This document shows, one piece after another, positions 11,060-22,724 of a DNA stretch of 64,000 nt. The DNA is taken from assembly GCF_000189635.1 (NCBI RefSeq), contig NW_002476052.1, positions 125,784 to 189,783 on the forward strand, read 5' to 3'. The position numbers were made by a program, and so were the translations under genes. How positions within the stretch are numbered: the first letter of the stretch is position 1; each line of letters opens with the position of its first letter. A model generated the notes under the pieces. That model did no database searches. It saw nothing but the letters and a program-made list of their open reading frames with translations, and was not told the DNA's origin. This DNA comes from Tetrahymena thermophila SB210. Taxonomy: Eukaryota > Ciliophora > Oligohymenophorea > Hymenostomatida > Tetrahymenidae.

Positions 11060-14000
11060 ATGAACAAGAGTTCATTAATAATAATTGCAAACACACACAG
11101 TTTATTTCTTTATTAATTTGCAAAACTAATTTATACTAATTTACAAATATATTAGAGATTAAAGATCTAAAACAAAAACTATTATTTTAGCATAAAACAT
11201 TTTTTTTATAAATTTATTTTTAGAGGTTAATAAAGCATTAAAGGAACAAACATTTTACTTGAAAGTAACATGTTTTTACAGGCACTGAGAAATAAATCAA
11301 ACACGCAATTAACTGATCGAAAGAGTGATTTATTAAATTATTTAATTCATTAGCAAAATATATAATCAGATATAATTTGTTTAAATAAAGGCATAATACA
11401 AGCATAACCAAGCGTTCCTAGTATAAATTCGATAGAAGACAAAGAGCTAGATAAAAAAAATGAAGTAAAATTCTTGTTTGGGATCAATTAGAATTACAAA
11501 TTTACTTTAAGACAAAGAATCCATCTTGATCAATAATTTCGTAATTAAAAATGATTTAGATTTTTAAAAAGATATCTGTGGGAATAGCAAGAGCTGTGTT
11601 AAGCCAAACCCATGAAGAGGAATAAAAAAGCAGTAATTTAACATCAAATTAGAAAAAAAATATCAAATAATTATGATTTATTTTATTAATTTTATTAAGT
11701 GCAGTAAATGAAAGAGAAATAGCAACTTGAGATGGAGAAATATAATTAAAACCATAAACCTTCGTTTGGTACAAAGATATACAATAATCAGTTGATCAAA
11801 GGCATTACAGTAACGATTGAACCCTTGAGTAAAGAATAAAGAACTCAAGCAGAGTAAAGGCGAATGATAAACGATGTATTTTCTCAAGTAGAATCTATTT
11901 CAAAGCTCCAAGGTCTTAAGCCTTCATTTACAAATTTACCTTAAGATAATTAAAAGTTACCTCTTTTGCCAATTAATTCGCCAGTAAGTTTAAAGCAAAC
12001 CTTTTTGTAAAGACAAGGTTCTTTAGACCATAATTCTATAAAAATGGCAAAGCATTTAATGTAAGCTAACTTAATGTAATAAGATTTAACTTAAAAGAGC
12101 TAACAAAATCAGCAAATTTTCGGATTAACCCAGCAAAACTAGCAAGGATAATACTAATAGAATTAATATTAATATCAATAGCAATAGCAATAACAGTTGT
12201 AATAAGTAAATTAGTTTTCTGGTAATTAGTAATAATAGCAAAACAACTATAGAAAAAACAACTAATTTAATCCTTTTGGAGGACCTAACTAGGCACAATC
12301 ACAGTATTAAAATCAGTAGTCCAAAAAGATAAATGCCATCAAAGGCCAAGAACAGAATTCATTTGATGGTATTAAAATTACGTAAAAAAAGTGGAAATTA
12401 TTTAAATTATATTAAAAGAGGATTTTAATATTGAAATGCCGAACTACCAAAGGTACAGGACCTTCTTTTTCAAGCCACTAGAAAGAGAAAACATGTTTGA
12501 AGGGATGAAATACATTTAATATGAGCAGTACATAAGAAAAGGTTGAATTAGTTATAAAAATAAATTGCTTTTTGTCATAAAATAAATACTTAAATTAATT
12601 AGATGAATAAATGCAGAACGTGATGGTCCTTGATTTGACAAAGATTCTTTCAGATAAGTGTTACACATTTAAAACATGTGTTGCAGATAAAAATAAGATG
12701 AAAAGAGTATTTATTTATTTATTTTTTATTTGAACATATTTAGTTTTATATTTAAAAAATATGCCAATATTAAAATATGTTAAATTTATAGATATTTGGA
12801 TCTCTCAGACCTTAGCTAAAGTTAGAAGTAAATAAAAGATTGGAAGAAACGATAAGCTTATTTGAATCGATATCTTTTTTGTTGATGAGAGGTAAAAAAA
12901 TGAATATTATATTTAAAAATAATCAAAATAACATTTTTCTTAATAGAATACAAAAATTGATATCAATAATTTTATTTGTTAATTCGAATGAGTTATTTAT
13001 ATTTTTAATAGATTTCAGGGATAACCTGCAGGATGTTGGGATAGGAGAATCACCTTTAGAGTTACATAAAGAAATAAGAACTTAAAATTTGAATATAATA
13101 TTTAAGAATATGCACAAAAATTTTTACATTGAACATGTTTTTAATTAAATTTATGATGAAGAATTTCAAGAAAAGTTTATGGAATAAACACTGTAAGAAT
13201 AGTATGAGATTTTAGTTACAATTAAAAAGAATTTAAAAACACTTTGTGAAAAAATTCAGCAGAGGATTGAACTTTATTAAAATCATCAAGATATTTACTA
13301 AATGCAATAGTTTAAGCTGGAAGATGATAGTGATTTCAAAGAATATTTAAAGTCAATTGAGTCAATTATTCACCAGACAAAATAACTTCCATCAACTCAG
13401 GTTGTTTTGGAGAAAAAGAAAAATCAAAAGAAACCTAACAAGAAGAAAAAATTACTTGATGACTCTTCTTTTGAGAGTAATAAGTCAATAGAAATATTGT
13501 ATGATGTTTTTAGGACAAAACCCATACAAACTGAAGCCAAGGAACCATCTAAAAATGAAATGTAAGTTAGAAGAGTTGGAGGAAGCGTTTTAGTTTAATC
13601 TCAGTAATAAGTTTAACAGCCAACAGTACCAACAATTTAGCTTGTGAATACTCCTTAAAATTAAGCAGGTTTAGTTAAGCAATATTAAGGAGAGTAAACC
13701 AATTAAGCTAATACTAGTTAAGTTTAAGATTCTAATTAAACACCATTCAGAAGAAAGATTTTGAGGAACTTTGACTCACAATAAAGCACACCTCAGAATC
13801 AGAAGCCATTGATTGAATTAACTCATGCTGATTCAAGTAACATGAACAATAATGAAGAAAATAAAATCACTAATTAAAAGTCTTTGTTTTAGAATCAGTC
13901 AAATTTAATGCATTCATAGCAACAGCAATAAAACCTATAAAATTTTTCACAACAATAATCATAATTTAATCCAAACACACCAATTAATAATTAGCAGCAG

Positions 14001-14492
14001 TAACAATAAATTTAGCCTTAGCAATAACAGTAATAATTGAGAAACTTATAAAATACTCAGACAACAAAAGCATAAGGTTAAAAAAAAATAGAATTCTTGG
14101 AAACAAATAATAAATTAATGCAAGAACAGCACCAACCATATAAAAAAATGGTGATAAAAGACATGGGAGACGAGTACCTTGTATTCGAAGACAATCTCTT
14201 TTTATATGAGAAAACCTCAGATTTCATGAGAGACTGCATAGATTCTTATAGAATTATGTGTAGGCAAAAAGAATTTAACAAATTTGAGGATTACTCGTTA
14301 AGGAAGTTTCTTAGGTATTGCACCAAAGTAAGGTTTAACATCTCCGAATTGGTTGAATAATTTAGGTAATTAATTTAAATCTAAAAATTATGCCATAATC
14401 ATTAAAAAAAATAAAAATATAAAATAAAATTTTATTTTTATTTTAGCTAATACTGGTATTTCTTATTAATTAGCATTACATTATCCTAATGA
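11060..14492 (+). CDS. Poly-Q protein with conserved-looking helical domain, function unknown
   Basis: Inferred exons 11060-11540, 11604-12368, 12419-12541, 12603-12706, 12792-12891, 13012-14365 and 14447-14492 join in phase to 991 codons. The middle (about residues 400-680) has mixed, non-repetitive composition and looks folded, for example RTFFFKPLERENMF and VMVLDLTKILSDKCYTFKTC, followed by a helical stretch. Two long polyglutamine tracts flank it (coded around 12140-12260 and 13905-14060), written as mixtures of CAA, CAG, TAA and TAG. A second ordered-looking block follows near the C-terminus (MVIKDMGDEYLVFEDNLFLY). The 5' end is uncertain: the frame is open from ATG 11060, but ATG 11270 in the same frame is an equally good start, and an in-frame TGA at 11549-11551 requires the 63-nt intron assumed at 11541-11603. 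I do not recognise the family. Confidence 0.6.
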
Positions 14493-14942
14493 AAGCGTTA
14501 AATTTTATGCATATTATTTTAAAAGGAATTATTTAATTAAAATTAAATGGAGAGTTAATTAATAAGGAATGTTAGTAAATATTATTGATAAAAACCATTT
14601 TTATTTTTATAAACCTTATTTGAATGAATAATTTAAAGCTTTATTTTTAAACAAAATATTATATCATTATTGATAATTAATATTTTTATTAAATTATTTT
14701 CTACTAATTAAATATTTAAATTTAATTAACAAAATGTCATTTATTTGAAATTATTTTTTTAACAAATGATCATTCAGATAATAAAAAAAAACTTCTTTAT
14801 TTAAAATATTTAAATAAACATATTTAAAAAGGTTCATTTAAATTTATTAGAGTTTTTGCATCCAATTAATAACATAAAATTTATTTATGAAAAAAGAAAC
14901 TATGAAAAATCGATCGAGCAAAAGTTTTATTGGAAATCAATT
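14493..14942. other. Intergenic A/T-rich spacer
   Basis: A/T-rich sequence between two plus-strand genes. A short frame from ATG 14888 ends at TGA near 14970 and is out of frame with the following gene, so it is not taken as its start. Confidence 0.5.
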
Positions 14943-15642
14943 ATGTCTAAAACAATGTCCAGTACAATGAATTTTTAGTCTGCTTAAAAATACATTTTCA
15001 GGACAACTACAGCTTCTTCAATGTAATCTCCTTCAAAATTTTAATCTCAAGATTCCTAAGAGAACGTTCGTATGAAAAATTTTATAGATAACTAACTAAT
15101 TTTTGTTTAAAAATAATTGAATGTGTAATAAATAGATGTTGAGTCCAAAAAGCAAAGGATAGGAAGATTGTAGTCAGTTTTATCTGATAAATTTAATTTT
15201 AGTAAGAGACAGGCACAGACAAGGGAATCAAAAGTAGAACTTAACAATTAGTAAATTGCAAATAATTTATTAAATTTTCTATTTATTTGTTCTTTTTATG
15301 TAAAAAGGAAATTTGAACAAGAAAAGTAACTTTTAATGGATAGTCATCTTGCTCCAGAGGAAGTCACTCACGTGATAGCGGACAATAGAAGAAAATTAGC
15401 TTTGTAGCGTCTAAGGAATCCTTTTATAGAGCCTTTTGTATTATTAATTAATTAAAATTGTCAATTAATTGTATAAAAAATTAAAATAGAAAAAAAAGCC
15501 TTAACTCCAGTAAAGCTAATCTTAGAAGAATTTAAATTAGAAAGGAAATTCAAAAGCAGAAAGTTAACAAGGTCAAATGTAAGAAGAAAATAAACAAAAA
15601 TTAGGAAATAACAAGATATTTACAAATAACCAGTATCGATGA
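14943..15642 (+). CDS. Small basic, partly coiled-coil protein, unknown function
   Basis: Three inferred exons (14943-15250, 15308-15437, 15490-15642) give 197 codons, 196 residues. The N-terminus is S/T/Q-rich (MSKTMSSTMNFQSAQKY). The middle is charged and helical, including QRIGRLQSVLSDKFNFSKRQ and LAPEEVTHVIADNRRKLALQ. The C-terminus is Q/N/K-rich. The first intron is a multiple of three and lacks TGA, so retention would add a hydrophobic insert rather than stop translation; splicing is preferred because the insert is pure A/T-rich intron-like sequence. There is no membrane span or signal peptide. I do not recognise the family. Confidence 0.6.
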
Positions 15643-16122
15643 TGGTCTAATTAGTATTTATGTATTTATTTATGGTATTTTTAAGGCAATAAATGATAGA
15701 TTTTAGCAATACTTATCAATCTTTCTCAAAAAATCAAATTTACAAACAAATGAATTCTATTTATGTGTATTTCATTCTAATTTGTATATGAAACAAAATT
15801 AAAATTATAATTAGAATCGACCAATTTTGTTTAGAATTTGATTCCTTTTCTAGTTTTTGTTTGTTCATTTGTGATTGATTGAATTGAGAAAAGAAAAATC
15901 AATGTTTTTATGACTATAGAAAATTCATTGATTGATTATATATAATATATTTAGTATAATTATTATATAAATATATAGAAGAAATCTATAACATTTTTCC
16001 TTTTGTAAGGAGAATGATAAAAAAGAGCAATAATAATACACTTAAGAAAGAATACGGAAAATATTACAGATTAAAAAATATTAAATTTTAAATTTGTTTG
16101 GTTTGTTTGTTTTTGTTTGAAA
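15643..16122. other. 3' intergenic region between convergent genes
   Basis: This lies between the plus-strand small basic gene and the minus-strand TCTP gene, so it should hold both 3' UTRs. It is A/T-rich, with a GTTTGTTTGTTTTTGTTTG stretch directly after the TCTP stop. No gene is visible. Confidence 0.6.
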
Positions 16123-16804
16123 TCAAACGAGCATGCCCTTAAGACCGTCAATGAAGAAGACGAAGGTGGGGGTAGCATCTTCACCCTTGTAGTAAGAGAG
16201 GATGATAGCGTTTTCAGTGTCATAAGATTCGGGGGTGTAGAAAGTGAATTCTTCGAAGTTTTCTAAGATCCATTTAACCATTTCACCAGCACCCTTCATG
16301 AATCCTGCAACTCTGTCGGGGTTCTTTTCTTCTAAGTGTTATTTAACCTTCTTCATGTATCCCTTAATATAAGTAGTGTAATCCTTCTTACCGAAAGAGG
16401 TTTCTTGATATTTGAAGGCATCGATAACGTCCAAAATCTTTTAGTTAATTAAAAAACAAAAAATTAACAAATGAATTTATGTACTGCTCGTAATTAATTC
16501 TTCTTTGCATATTCAAAAATAAAAACTATGAAGCAGATATAATTCAATATCAAGCTTTGTTTATTATTCTTGGATGGAGTTTTGAAGAAAAATGAGAATT
16601 TTATTTTACCTTTTCAGCATCAGCCTTTCCTTCTTCTTCACCAGAACCACCGAAAGCGTTACCGCAACCAATATCGATATCAGCTTCGTTCTTGGTGATG
16701 TAGGTAGACTTAATTTCGACACCAACGTTTTCGTGGATGTAAGTGAACTTGAAAGAGTCGGAGACGATTTCTTCTCCAGAGAAAATATCAGTGTAGACCT
16801 TCAT
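16123..16804 (-). CDS. TCTP: Translationally controlled tumour protein (TCTP)
   Basis: Two exons (16610-16804, then 16123-16437) separated by a 172-nt intron give 169 residues, close to the ~170 usual for the family. TCTP is a small cytosolic calcium- and tubulin-binding protein tied to growth control and microtubules. Matching features are the start MKVYTDIFSGEEIVSDSFK, the acidic IDIGCGNAFGGSGEEEG region where the first family signature lies, and the end YYKGEDATPTFVFFIDGLKG, which matches the family C-terminus. The helical hairpin segment YTTYIKGYMKKVKQHLEEKN is also typical. Codon use is strongly biased to C-ending codons (TTC, ACC, GAC, AAG) with very little TAA/TAG glutamine, unlike its neighbours, as expected of a highly expressed gene. 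Confidence 0.97.
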
Positions 16805-18600
16805 TTTTGATAAGTGGGTTTTACTTTTTTTTTAATTAAATTTTTTAACCTTTGAAAATATTAATATTATCCTTTACCTGATAGAAGAAGATATTCACAA
16901 TTTAAAGGTAGTTAATTTAGACCCCACTTTTTTTTTGAATTATAAAAATATGTTTTTATCAAAACTTAACTTTTAACTCTATCTATCATTCATTAAAGAT
17001 ATATATTATTTCATTCATATATAATTAGATATATTCATACATACATAGATAAATAGATAGTTTTATTAACTATCAATATATAATTTTGATTTTTTTTAAC
17101 TATTCATTCAAAAATTATCATTTATGCATTATTCATTTATTCATCAAACTCCCATTTAAATTTATTCTATCCCCCACCATAATAAACACATTTATACATT
17201 CGCTCATTCATTCATTTGTTTATTTATTTATTTATTGTTTGCTTATAATCGTATATTTATTTGCTGATTGTTTTTTCTAGTTCCATTTAGGGGGTTCAAG
17301 ATTTATTTATTATTAGCTCTTACTATTTTTGCTTTTCATTCTCAATATATTTTTGGTCATTCATTTTTTTGCATTTGTTTATTGAATATCCTTTTTTTCT
17401 GTTATCTAATTTTAAATCAAAGTAAATGTGAATTAGTTTTCCGCCTAAAACGAACAATTGATGCTATTTTAATCAATTTATTTTTCTTTAAATATTTGAT
17501 ACTTAAAATATCTTTTGCGAAAAAAAAAGCAACAAACAACTTAACAAAAATTTACCTATTTCATTTGAAAAAAAATATCTTTGTTTTAATTTTTAATTTT
17601 TGAGGAGAAATATCTTTGAATTTACACAGAAATTAGAAAGGTTAATATTAAATCATATCTCCTTAACCTTGCATATATTAATATACACTATTTCAATAAT
17701 TATACTAAAATTTATCCTAAACTACTGTCCTCCTCATATTATCTTCAATAAACTACTATGACCTCATTTATATTAATTTTGATATTTTTAGATTAAGCCA
17801 TTTAACTCTGGTAAAATTTAATAACCACCTTTTTTTTTAATTTTTCAAAAACCTAAAAAAGACAAATTAATAAATTAGCTAAAATTCTATGCAATTTCCT
17901 ATAAAAAGAAATCCTCAAATTTAATAAATGAAAACAAGCCAAAACAATTAACTTTGATCAATTTTCTTCATTGTTTTCAACATACTTTATTTCTTTTTCA
18001 AGCAATTTCATTCATTTCATATAAATCTAATAGTAAACCAAATCAAAAAATATCAAGTACTAAGTTAGAATTTAAGCCTTGGAAAAGCTAGATTTAAAGT
18101 AAAAAAAGTTAGTTAGCTTTTTAGTTAGTCTTTAAAAATGCACTCTTAATATTTTTAACTTAGAAACATAATAGAAACTTATTATAAATAAAGGGCAATA
18201 TTTTAATATATATGATTCTTTCCCTTCTTAAAATAGTGAAATGTCTAAGCATTAAGCAATCAGAAAAAACCAAACAAACAATTGTTATATTTTAAAATTG
18301 AAAAGTTAAATTTATTTGAGCTTTTAAAAAGCAAAGAAATCAAAGCACTTCTTTCTAATCTAATTTAGATAGAATAAATGAACTCATTTCCAACAGCAGG
18401 ATAAACTAAAAAAATATTAACTTGATATTATTCATTCAAGCTAGATAATTAGAATTTAGAATCCTTATTAATTAAAATCAAGAGTAAATAGAAGTAGTAT
18501 AAATCTAATTTAGTCAATATTGTTAGAGCTTTTGAAATAATACAAAAGACTACTAATGGATAAAGAAAATAAATAAATAAATTCTTTAGATTTTCTAAAA
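16805..18600. other. TCTP upstream region and A/T-rich spacer
   Basis: The first few hundred bases upstream of the TCTP start should hold its promoter; I see only A/T-rich sequence, TACA/GATA simple repeat near 17030-17060 and TTTA repeat near 17216-17240. Plus-strand frames starting at 17086 and 17268 are F/I/L-rich translations of A/T-rich sequence and are not believed. No supported gene is visible on either strand. Confidence 0.55.
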
Positions 18601-18619
18601 TTTAAAGACAGAATGAATA

Positions 18620-19660
18620 TCAAATTAATTTTTTTGAAAAGAAAAACAAAAATAAAAGGAATCAATCACTTATAATATAATTTAGTTAATATAAATGTGT
18701 AAATTTAATACTAAAAAAAGCAATTAAAAGAAATAATCTTTAAATAGTAGGTATTAGGTAAATTCTAAAAATAATAAAAGGAATTTATTTGTTATTAAGT
18801 GTTAGAATATATTAAAAAACAGTGAAATTAATTAATTAATTTGTTTTGAATTTTCCTTTCAAATAAACAAATAAATTTTTTAAGATTTATTTATGCAAAA
18901 CAAAAAAAAAAAGAGCAATTTTTAGAAATGTAATTTAATAAATAAAAATTAGTTAAGTGAATAAAAATCAAAAGAGTTAATTTTATTTTTAGATTCTTCA
19001 AAATAAAAGAAAAGTATCAAAAGTACTTTAAAAAAATCATAAAATAAATTTATTTTAAATATTTAATAAAAGCCTTAATTAAACTATGCAATAAGACATA
19101 GTTATTTCTTCAATATAAAAAATTATAGCTGTCTCATTCATTATTAAAAAAATTATTGACATTTTTATAATTAATTTAGGCCTTCCAATTTTAATTTAAT
19201 TTTAGATCCCTTAAAAAAAGAAAAGTTAGAATTATATTCAGTAATTTAAAATAAAAGGAATTTATTAAAAATTTAGAATTTAGATTGTTCAATTTTAACC
19301 AAAATTTTTAATTCCATAATTATAAAGAAAAGTTAGAATTATATGCAATAAATTTAAAGAAAATAAAAGGTTTAAAAGTTAGATGCATAAAATGGAAATA
19401 AATAAATAAAAATTAATTTAAAAAAATTATCTTTGATTGTCTTATTTCTGTAGAGATTATATATGAATTAGATAGATCATTTACTTTAAACACGAATATA
19501 ATAAATGTGTTTTAATTTTATTAATTTTTAGTAAGTTGATTTGATAAAACAAAAGATTTAATTAATTTGAAGAATGAATGTGATTGGTTTATTTTTAGAT
19601 TGTAAGAAAAGTTAGAATTAGGTGTAGTATTTTAAAAGAAATTAAAAGGAGGTCGTTTAA
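18620..19660. repeat. Degenerate interspersed repeat, core AAAAGTTAGAATTA...ATAAAAGG
   Basis: A roughly 42-bp motif recurs. The clearest copies are 19220-19260, 19327-19370 and 19606-19649: each begins GAAAAGTTAGAATTA, continues with an A/T-rich stretch containing AATTTAAA or TTTTAAAA, and ends AAATAAAAGG or AATTAAAAGG. Weaker partial copies ending AAATAAAAGGAAT lie near 18650 and 18775. Spacing between copies is irregular (about 107 and 279 bp), so this is not a simple tandem array. There is no coding potential I trust. Confidence 0.55.
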
Positions 19661-19777
19661 ATCTAATTTAGAAAGGAAATATATTTATTTACAATATAAA
19701 TATTAATTAAAAAAGTTATTTGTTAATTATTTAGTTTTTAAGGGTCCTTTGTTAGTTTTTAGAAATTAGATGAAAAA

Positions 19778-20313
19778 TCATTCTTTTTTGAAAGTTTTTT
19801 TAGTTTCTTCTTCTAATTGACTTAAGGTTTTCATTTGGTCATCGTTTAGCAACAATTTATCTTCTTCAGATATTTTCTTTCCAATTTGTTTGACATCTTT
19901 CATTGATTTTAGATCTGCTAAATAATATTACCTGTTTTTTGTTTGTTTAGTTTGTTGTAAATTTAATATAATTTTCTACTTATTTCTTAAAAGAAGAAGG
20001 ATTCTTTCTCAATTAAATGAAATAAAAATATATTTTTTACCATTGCTCTAAGAACATTTCATATTATCTGCTATTTGCATCTTAGTGCTGTCTGAATTCC
20101 TATTTAACATACACATCGCCTATTTATGTTAACATATTTTTATTAATTTAGAAATTACTATAAACAAGCAATTTTGTAATAAATCATGTAAAAATATGCA
20201 AAATATTCACCAAAAGATCTCAACTCTATTGGCAATTTCTTTCTGTGAAGTCTTAAAATATCTAAGAAAACAAACAATCCTTATTTTTTTAATACTTTTA
20301 ATTTATCACTCAT
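19778..20313 (-). CDS. SDHAF3: SDHAF3/ACN9-like LYR-family mitochondrial assembly factor
   Basis: Three exons (20211-20313, 20041-20119, 19778-19931) join in phase to 112 codons, 111 residues (human SDHAF3 is ~125). SDHAF3/ACN9 helps mature the iron-sulphur subunit of succinate dehydrogenase in the mitochondrial matrix. The family pattern is clear after splicing: ILRLHRKKLPIELRSFGDVY, then VKQEFRQHQDAN and YEMFLEQWQYYLADL, and the terminal block LLNDDQMKTLSQLEEETKK. These match the conserved LHR..LP..L..LGD.YVK.EFR.H and F...W..Y order. The N-terminal LYR tripeptide itself is not conserved (the aligned residues read VFLD), which is odd for the family. Both introns sit within conserved blocks, and phase fits only with these junctions. 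Confidence 0.85.
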
Positions 20314-21334
20314 TCTTTACTTTATCTTCACTATTTTTTTTCACACTTTGTTTATGATAAAAATTAATTCTGTATGTATGTAATTGTGAAATTTCTTAGA
20401 AAATCTTAAACAAACAACAAACTAATTAACTAAATAAATAGATAAATAAAAATCTATGCTACCAATCGCTTTTCTTTAATTGATAATTACAAATAAATAC
20501 CAACACCAAACAACAAAACTAAAATTCTGAAATTGTTATTAATTATTCTACTTAATTAATTATACCTTATTAAATTCTAATATTAGCTAACTAGTAAATA
20601 AACAATATAAATTCATTCAATGTTCTTTTATTTATTATATTCATTGAATTTTATCTTATTCATTCATTTTTATTAATATTTTTTAAAAAATTTATTTGTG
20701 CTTGTTTTAATTTTGACTACAAAATAGAATTATTAATTTATTTTAAATAATCCTAGCTTATTAATTAAATAAGAAAATACCTTTCTTTAGTTAAAAAAAT
20801 TTGTTTAAAAAATATATCATTTTTCATCTTTAATACCAATTTTCAAAATATTATTTATTTTTTTTTCAATAAATCAATTTTTTTTTTTCTAAAAAAGAAA
20901 TTTTAATTTGATTTTTATATTTCGATATTATGAAAATAAACATTAGTTTAAATTTATTATGTAATTGCACTATTAAATATTAGGATTAAATAAAATTGTA
21001 GGTAATAAATGAGGAATAATTTTGCAGGATAATTATCAGGATGTTAACTATTTGTAATATATTTTATTTAATAATTGAAGTACTACATTCAAAAAAGAAG
21101 GAAAACAGAAAATATTAGACAGAAATGTAAATACAAAATATAATTAATTTTTAAAAATTAATTAATAAACTCCAAAATTAAGACAAATAAATGTTTTTTT
21201 GTAGATAATATAGTAAGTAATTAACTAATATAGCAAAAAAGGAAGTTAAATTTTTTTATTTATTTGATTTTTTGTTTATTTGTTTTTTTTATTTAATTGT
21301 TTGTTTTAAATTTTAATTTAATTAAAAAACCGAT
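20314..21334. other. Intergenic A/T-rich spacer
   Basis: This separates the 5' end of the SDHAF3-like gene from the 3' end of the NudE-like gene, both on the minus strand. It is strongly A/T-rich with T-runs near 20860-20890 and contains no supported gene. A promoter for the SDHAF3-like gene is expected at its low end but shows no recognisable motif. Confidence 0.55.
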
Positions 21335-22724
21335 TCAAATTCCATTTTGAGTAATTTAAATGTATTTTTCATTATTATTGTTGCTGTTGCTGCCGTTTTA
21401 CTAGGATTAAAATTTTTATTACTATTTTTTCTTTCTTTTATCTCTTATTTCATTCATTTTTTCATCCAAGTCTTTGATCAATGTTGAAACTAAGTTAAGG
21501 GATTTCTTAAATCCTTAGTTATTTAATCTAAGTTACTAAATGTTAGTGCTACAGTTTTTAAGTTTTTACTCTAATGATATCTTTTTAGATAAATCATCTT
21601 GTAATTAACAAGAATTATTTTGTGAATCTAATTTAATTGGGCTATTTTAATCATCAACTAAATGTTCACCATTAACTTAAGCCTAAGGTTTGTCTGAATT
21701 TTCGTTTTCTAGTTCAAAATAATCATTAAAATTAAACAAGCATTCAACATAAAAATAAATTATTCTTACATTCTAATTTTCCATCTGAATTTTCAGCATT
21801 TGCTTGTTTTTCTTTTTAAGGAGAATCTTCTTCGTTTCTCTATTTGATTTTTAATACATTTTATTCAAGTGCTTCAATTTTTTTTTGATTTTAAACTTAA
21901 ACCGCAAAAAGTTCTTATTCTGTTTCTTTATTTTTGTATTTTTTTTATAAAAAGATGAATTGAATTAAAATCCAAAATATAAATTAACTCATACCTTGAA
22001 GTTGTTGCTTAAGTCTTTCTATATGTTCTTATGAATTGTTTTTATTATCTTCTAATTCTGTCTATACTAATGCTAATTCCTCTAAAGATTAATCGATTCT
22101 TGCCTCCAAATCAGCGACCATAGCTTCAAACATCCTAGATTAATTAATTTAATATTTCAAAATAAAGAGATTGCTTTTGCTAACTAAAATCTACCTATTT
22201 TGAGATATCAAAATCTCATTATCGTTTTCTAAATCAACTTTAATTTTCTATGCTTGCATATATTTTTCTTCTAATACTTTTAAATCTTGCTTATATCTTT
22301 CTTGTTCTCTTTCTAACCTAGATATCTAATCTTCATACTGACTCTGTATTTTTTAATGAATAATTCATCCTATTGCATATAAAATTATCAAATAAACAAG
22401 CTAACCTTATTCTTTTTAAGCTAATCCTTCATTTAAGCTAACTACTCTTCCTAATTTTATATTTTTTATTCAGCCTCTTGCAACATTTATTCTAATTCGC
22501 TCTAAATTTCATCTGTTGTTGCTAAAATTGTTAAATAAAAATAATTGCATTAGCGAATAAAACCGGATTTAATTCTTTCAATAATAACAATTCTAATGGC
22601 TATTGCTAAAGAATTTTGGTATATGCTAATAAATACCTTTCAATTCTTCGTTTTCCTTTTTTAAATCTTCGAAGTCTTCTTTGTATTGTTCGTAGAGCTT
22701 TTTATAATCTATTTCCTTACTCAT
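21335..22724 (-). CDS. NudE/NDEL1-like coiled-coil protein
   Basis: Six exons (22637-22724, 22406-22521, 22195-22343, 21995-22134, 21770-21925, 21335-21708) join in phase to 341 codons, 340 residues, the size of NDE1/NDEL1. Those proteins bind LIS1 and dynein at microtubules and centrosomes. The first ~190 residues are continuous heptad coiled coil starting MSKEIDYKKLYEQYKEDFED. The order resembles NudE: an N-terminal helix, LENDNEILISQNRMFEAMVA, then LEARIDQSLEELALVQTELE, like the LE..F...L..A.ER...LE.EL region. The C-terminal half is S/N/Q/K-rich and ends in a short N/S/Q-rich tail. The family call rests on coiled-coil pattern and size, so another dynein- or centrosome-type coiled coil is possible. 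Confidence 0.7.

Noticed and set aside
11549-11551. In-frame TGA as a possible selenocysteine codon
   Set aside because: No selenoprotein family context, no cysteine-like motif and no visible SECIS-like hairpin downstream; an intron explains it more simply.
11678-11887. Minus-strand 69-codon frame
   Set aside because: Antisense shadow of the poly-Q gene at 11060-14492.
16592-16810. Plus-strand 72-codon frame
   Set aside because: Exact antisense of TCTP exon 1, whose family identity is secure.
17086-17603. Two plus-strand frames with F/I/L-rich translations
   Set aside because: Composition follows T-rich DNA with simple repeats, there is no domain and no start context; nothing separates them from noncoding sequence.
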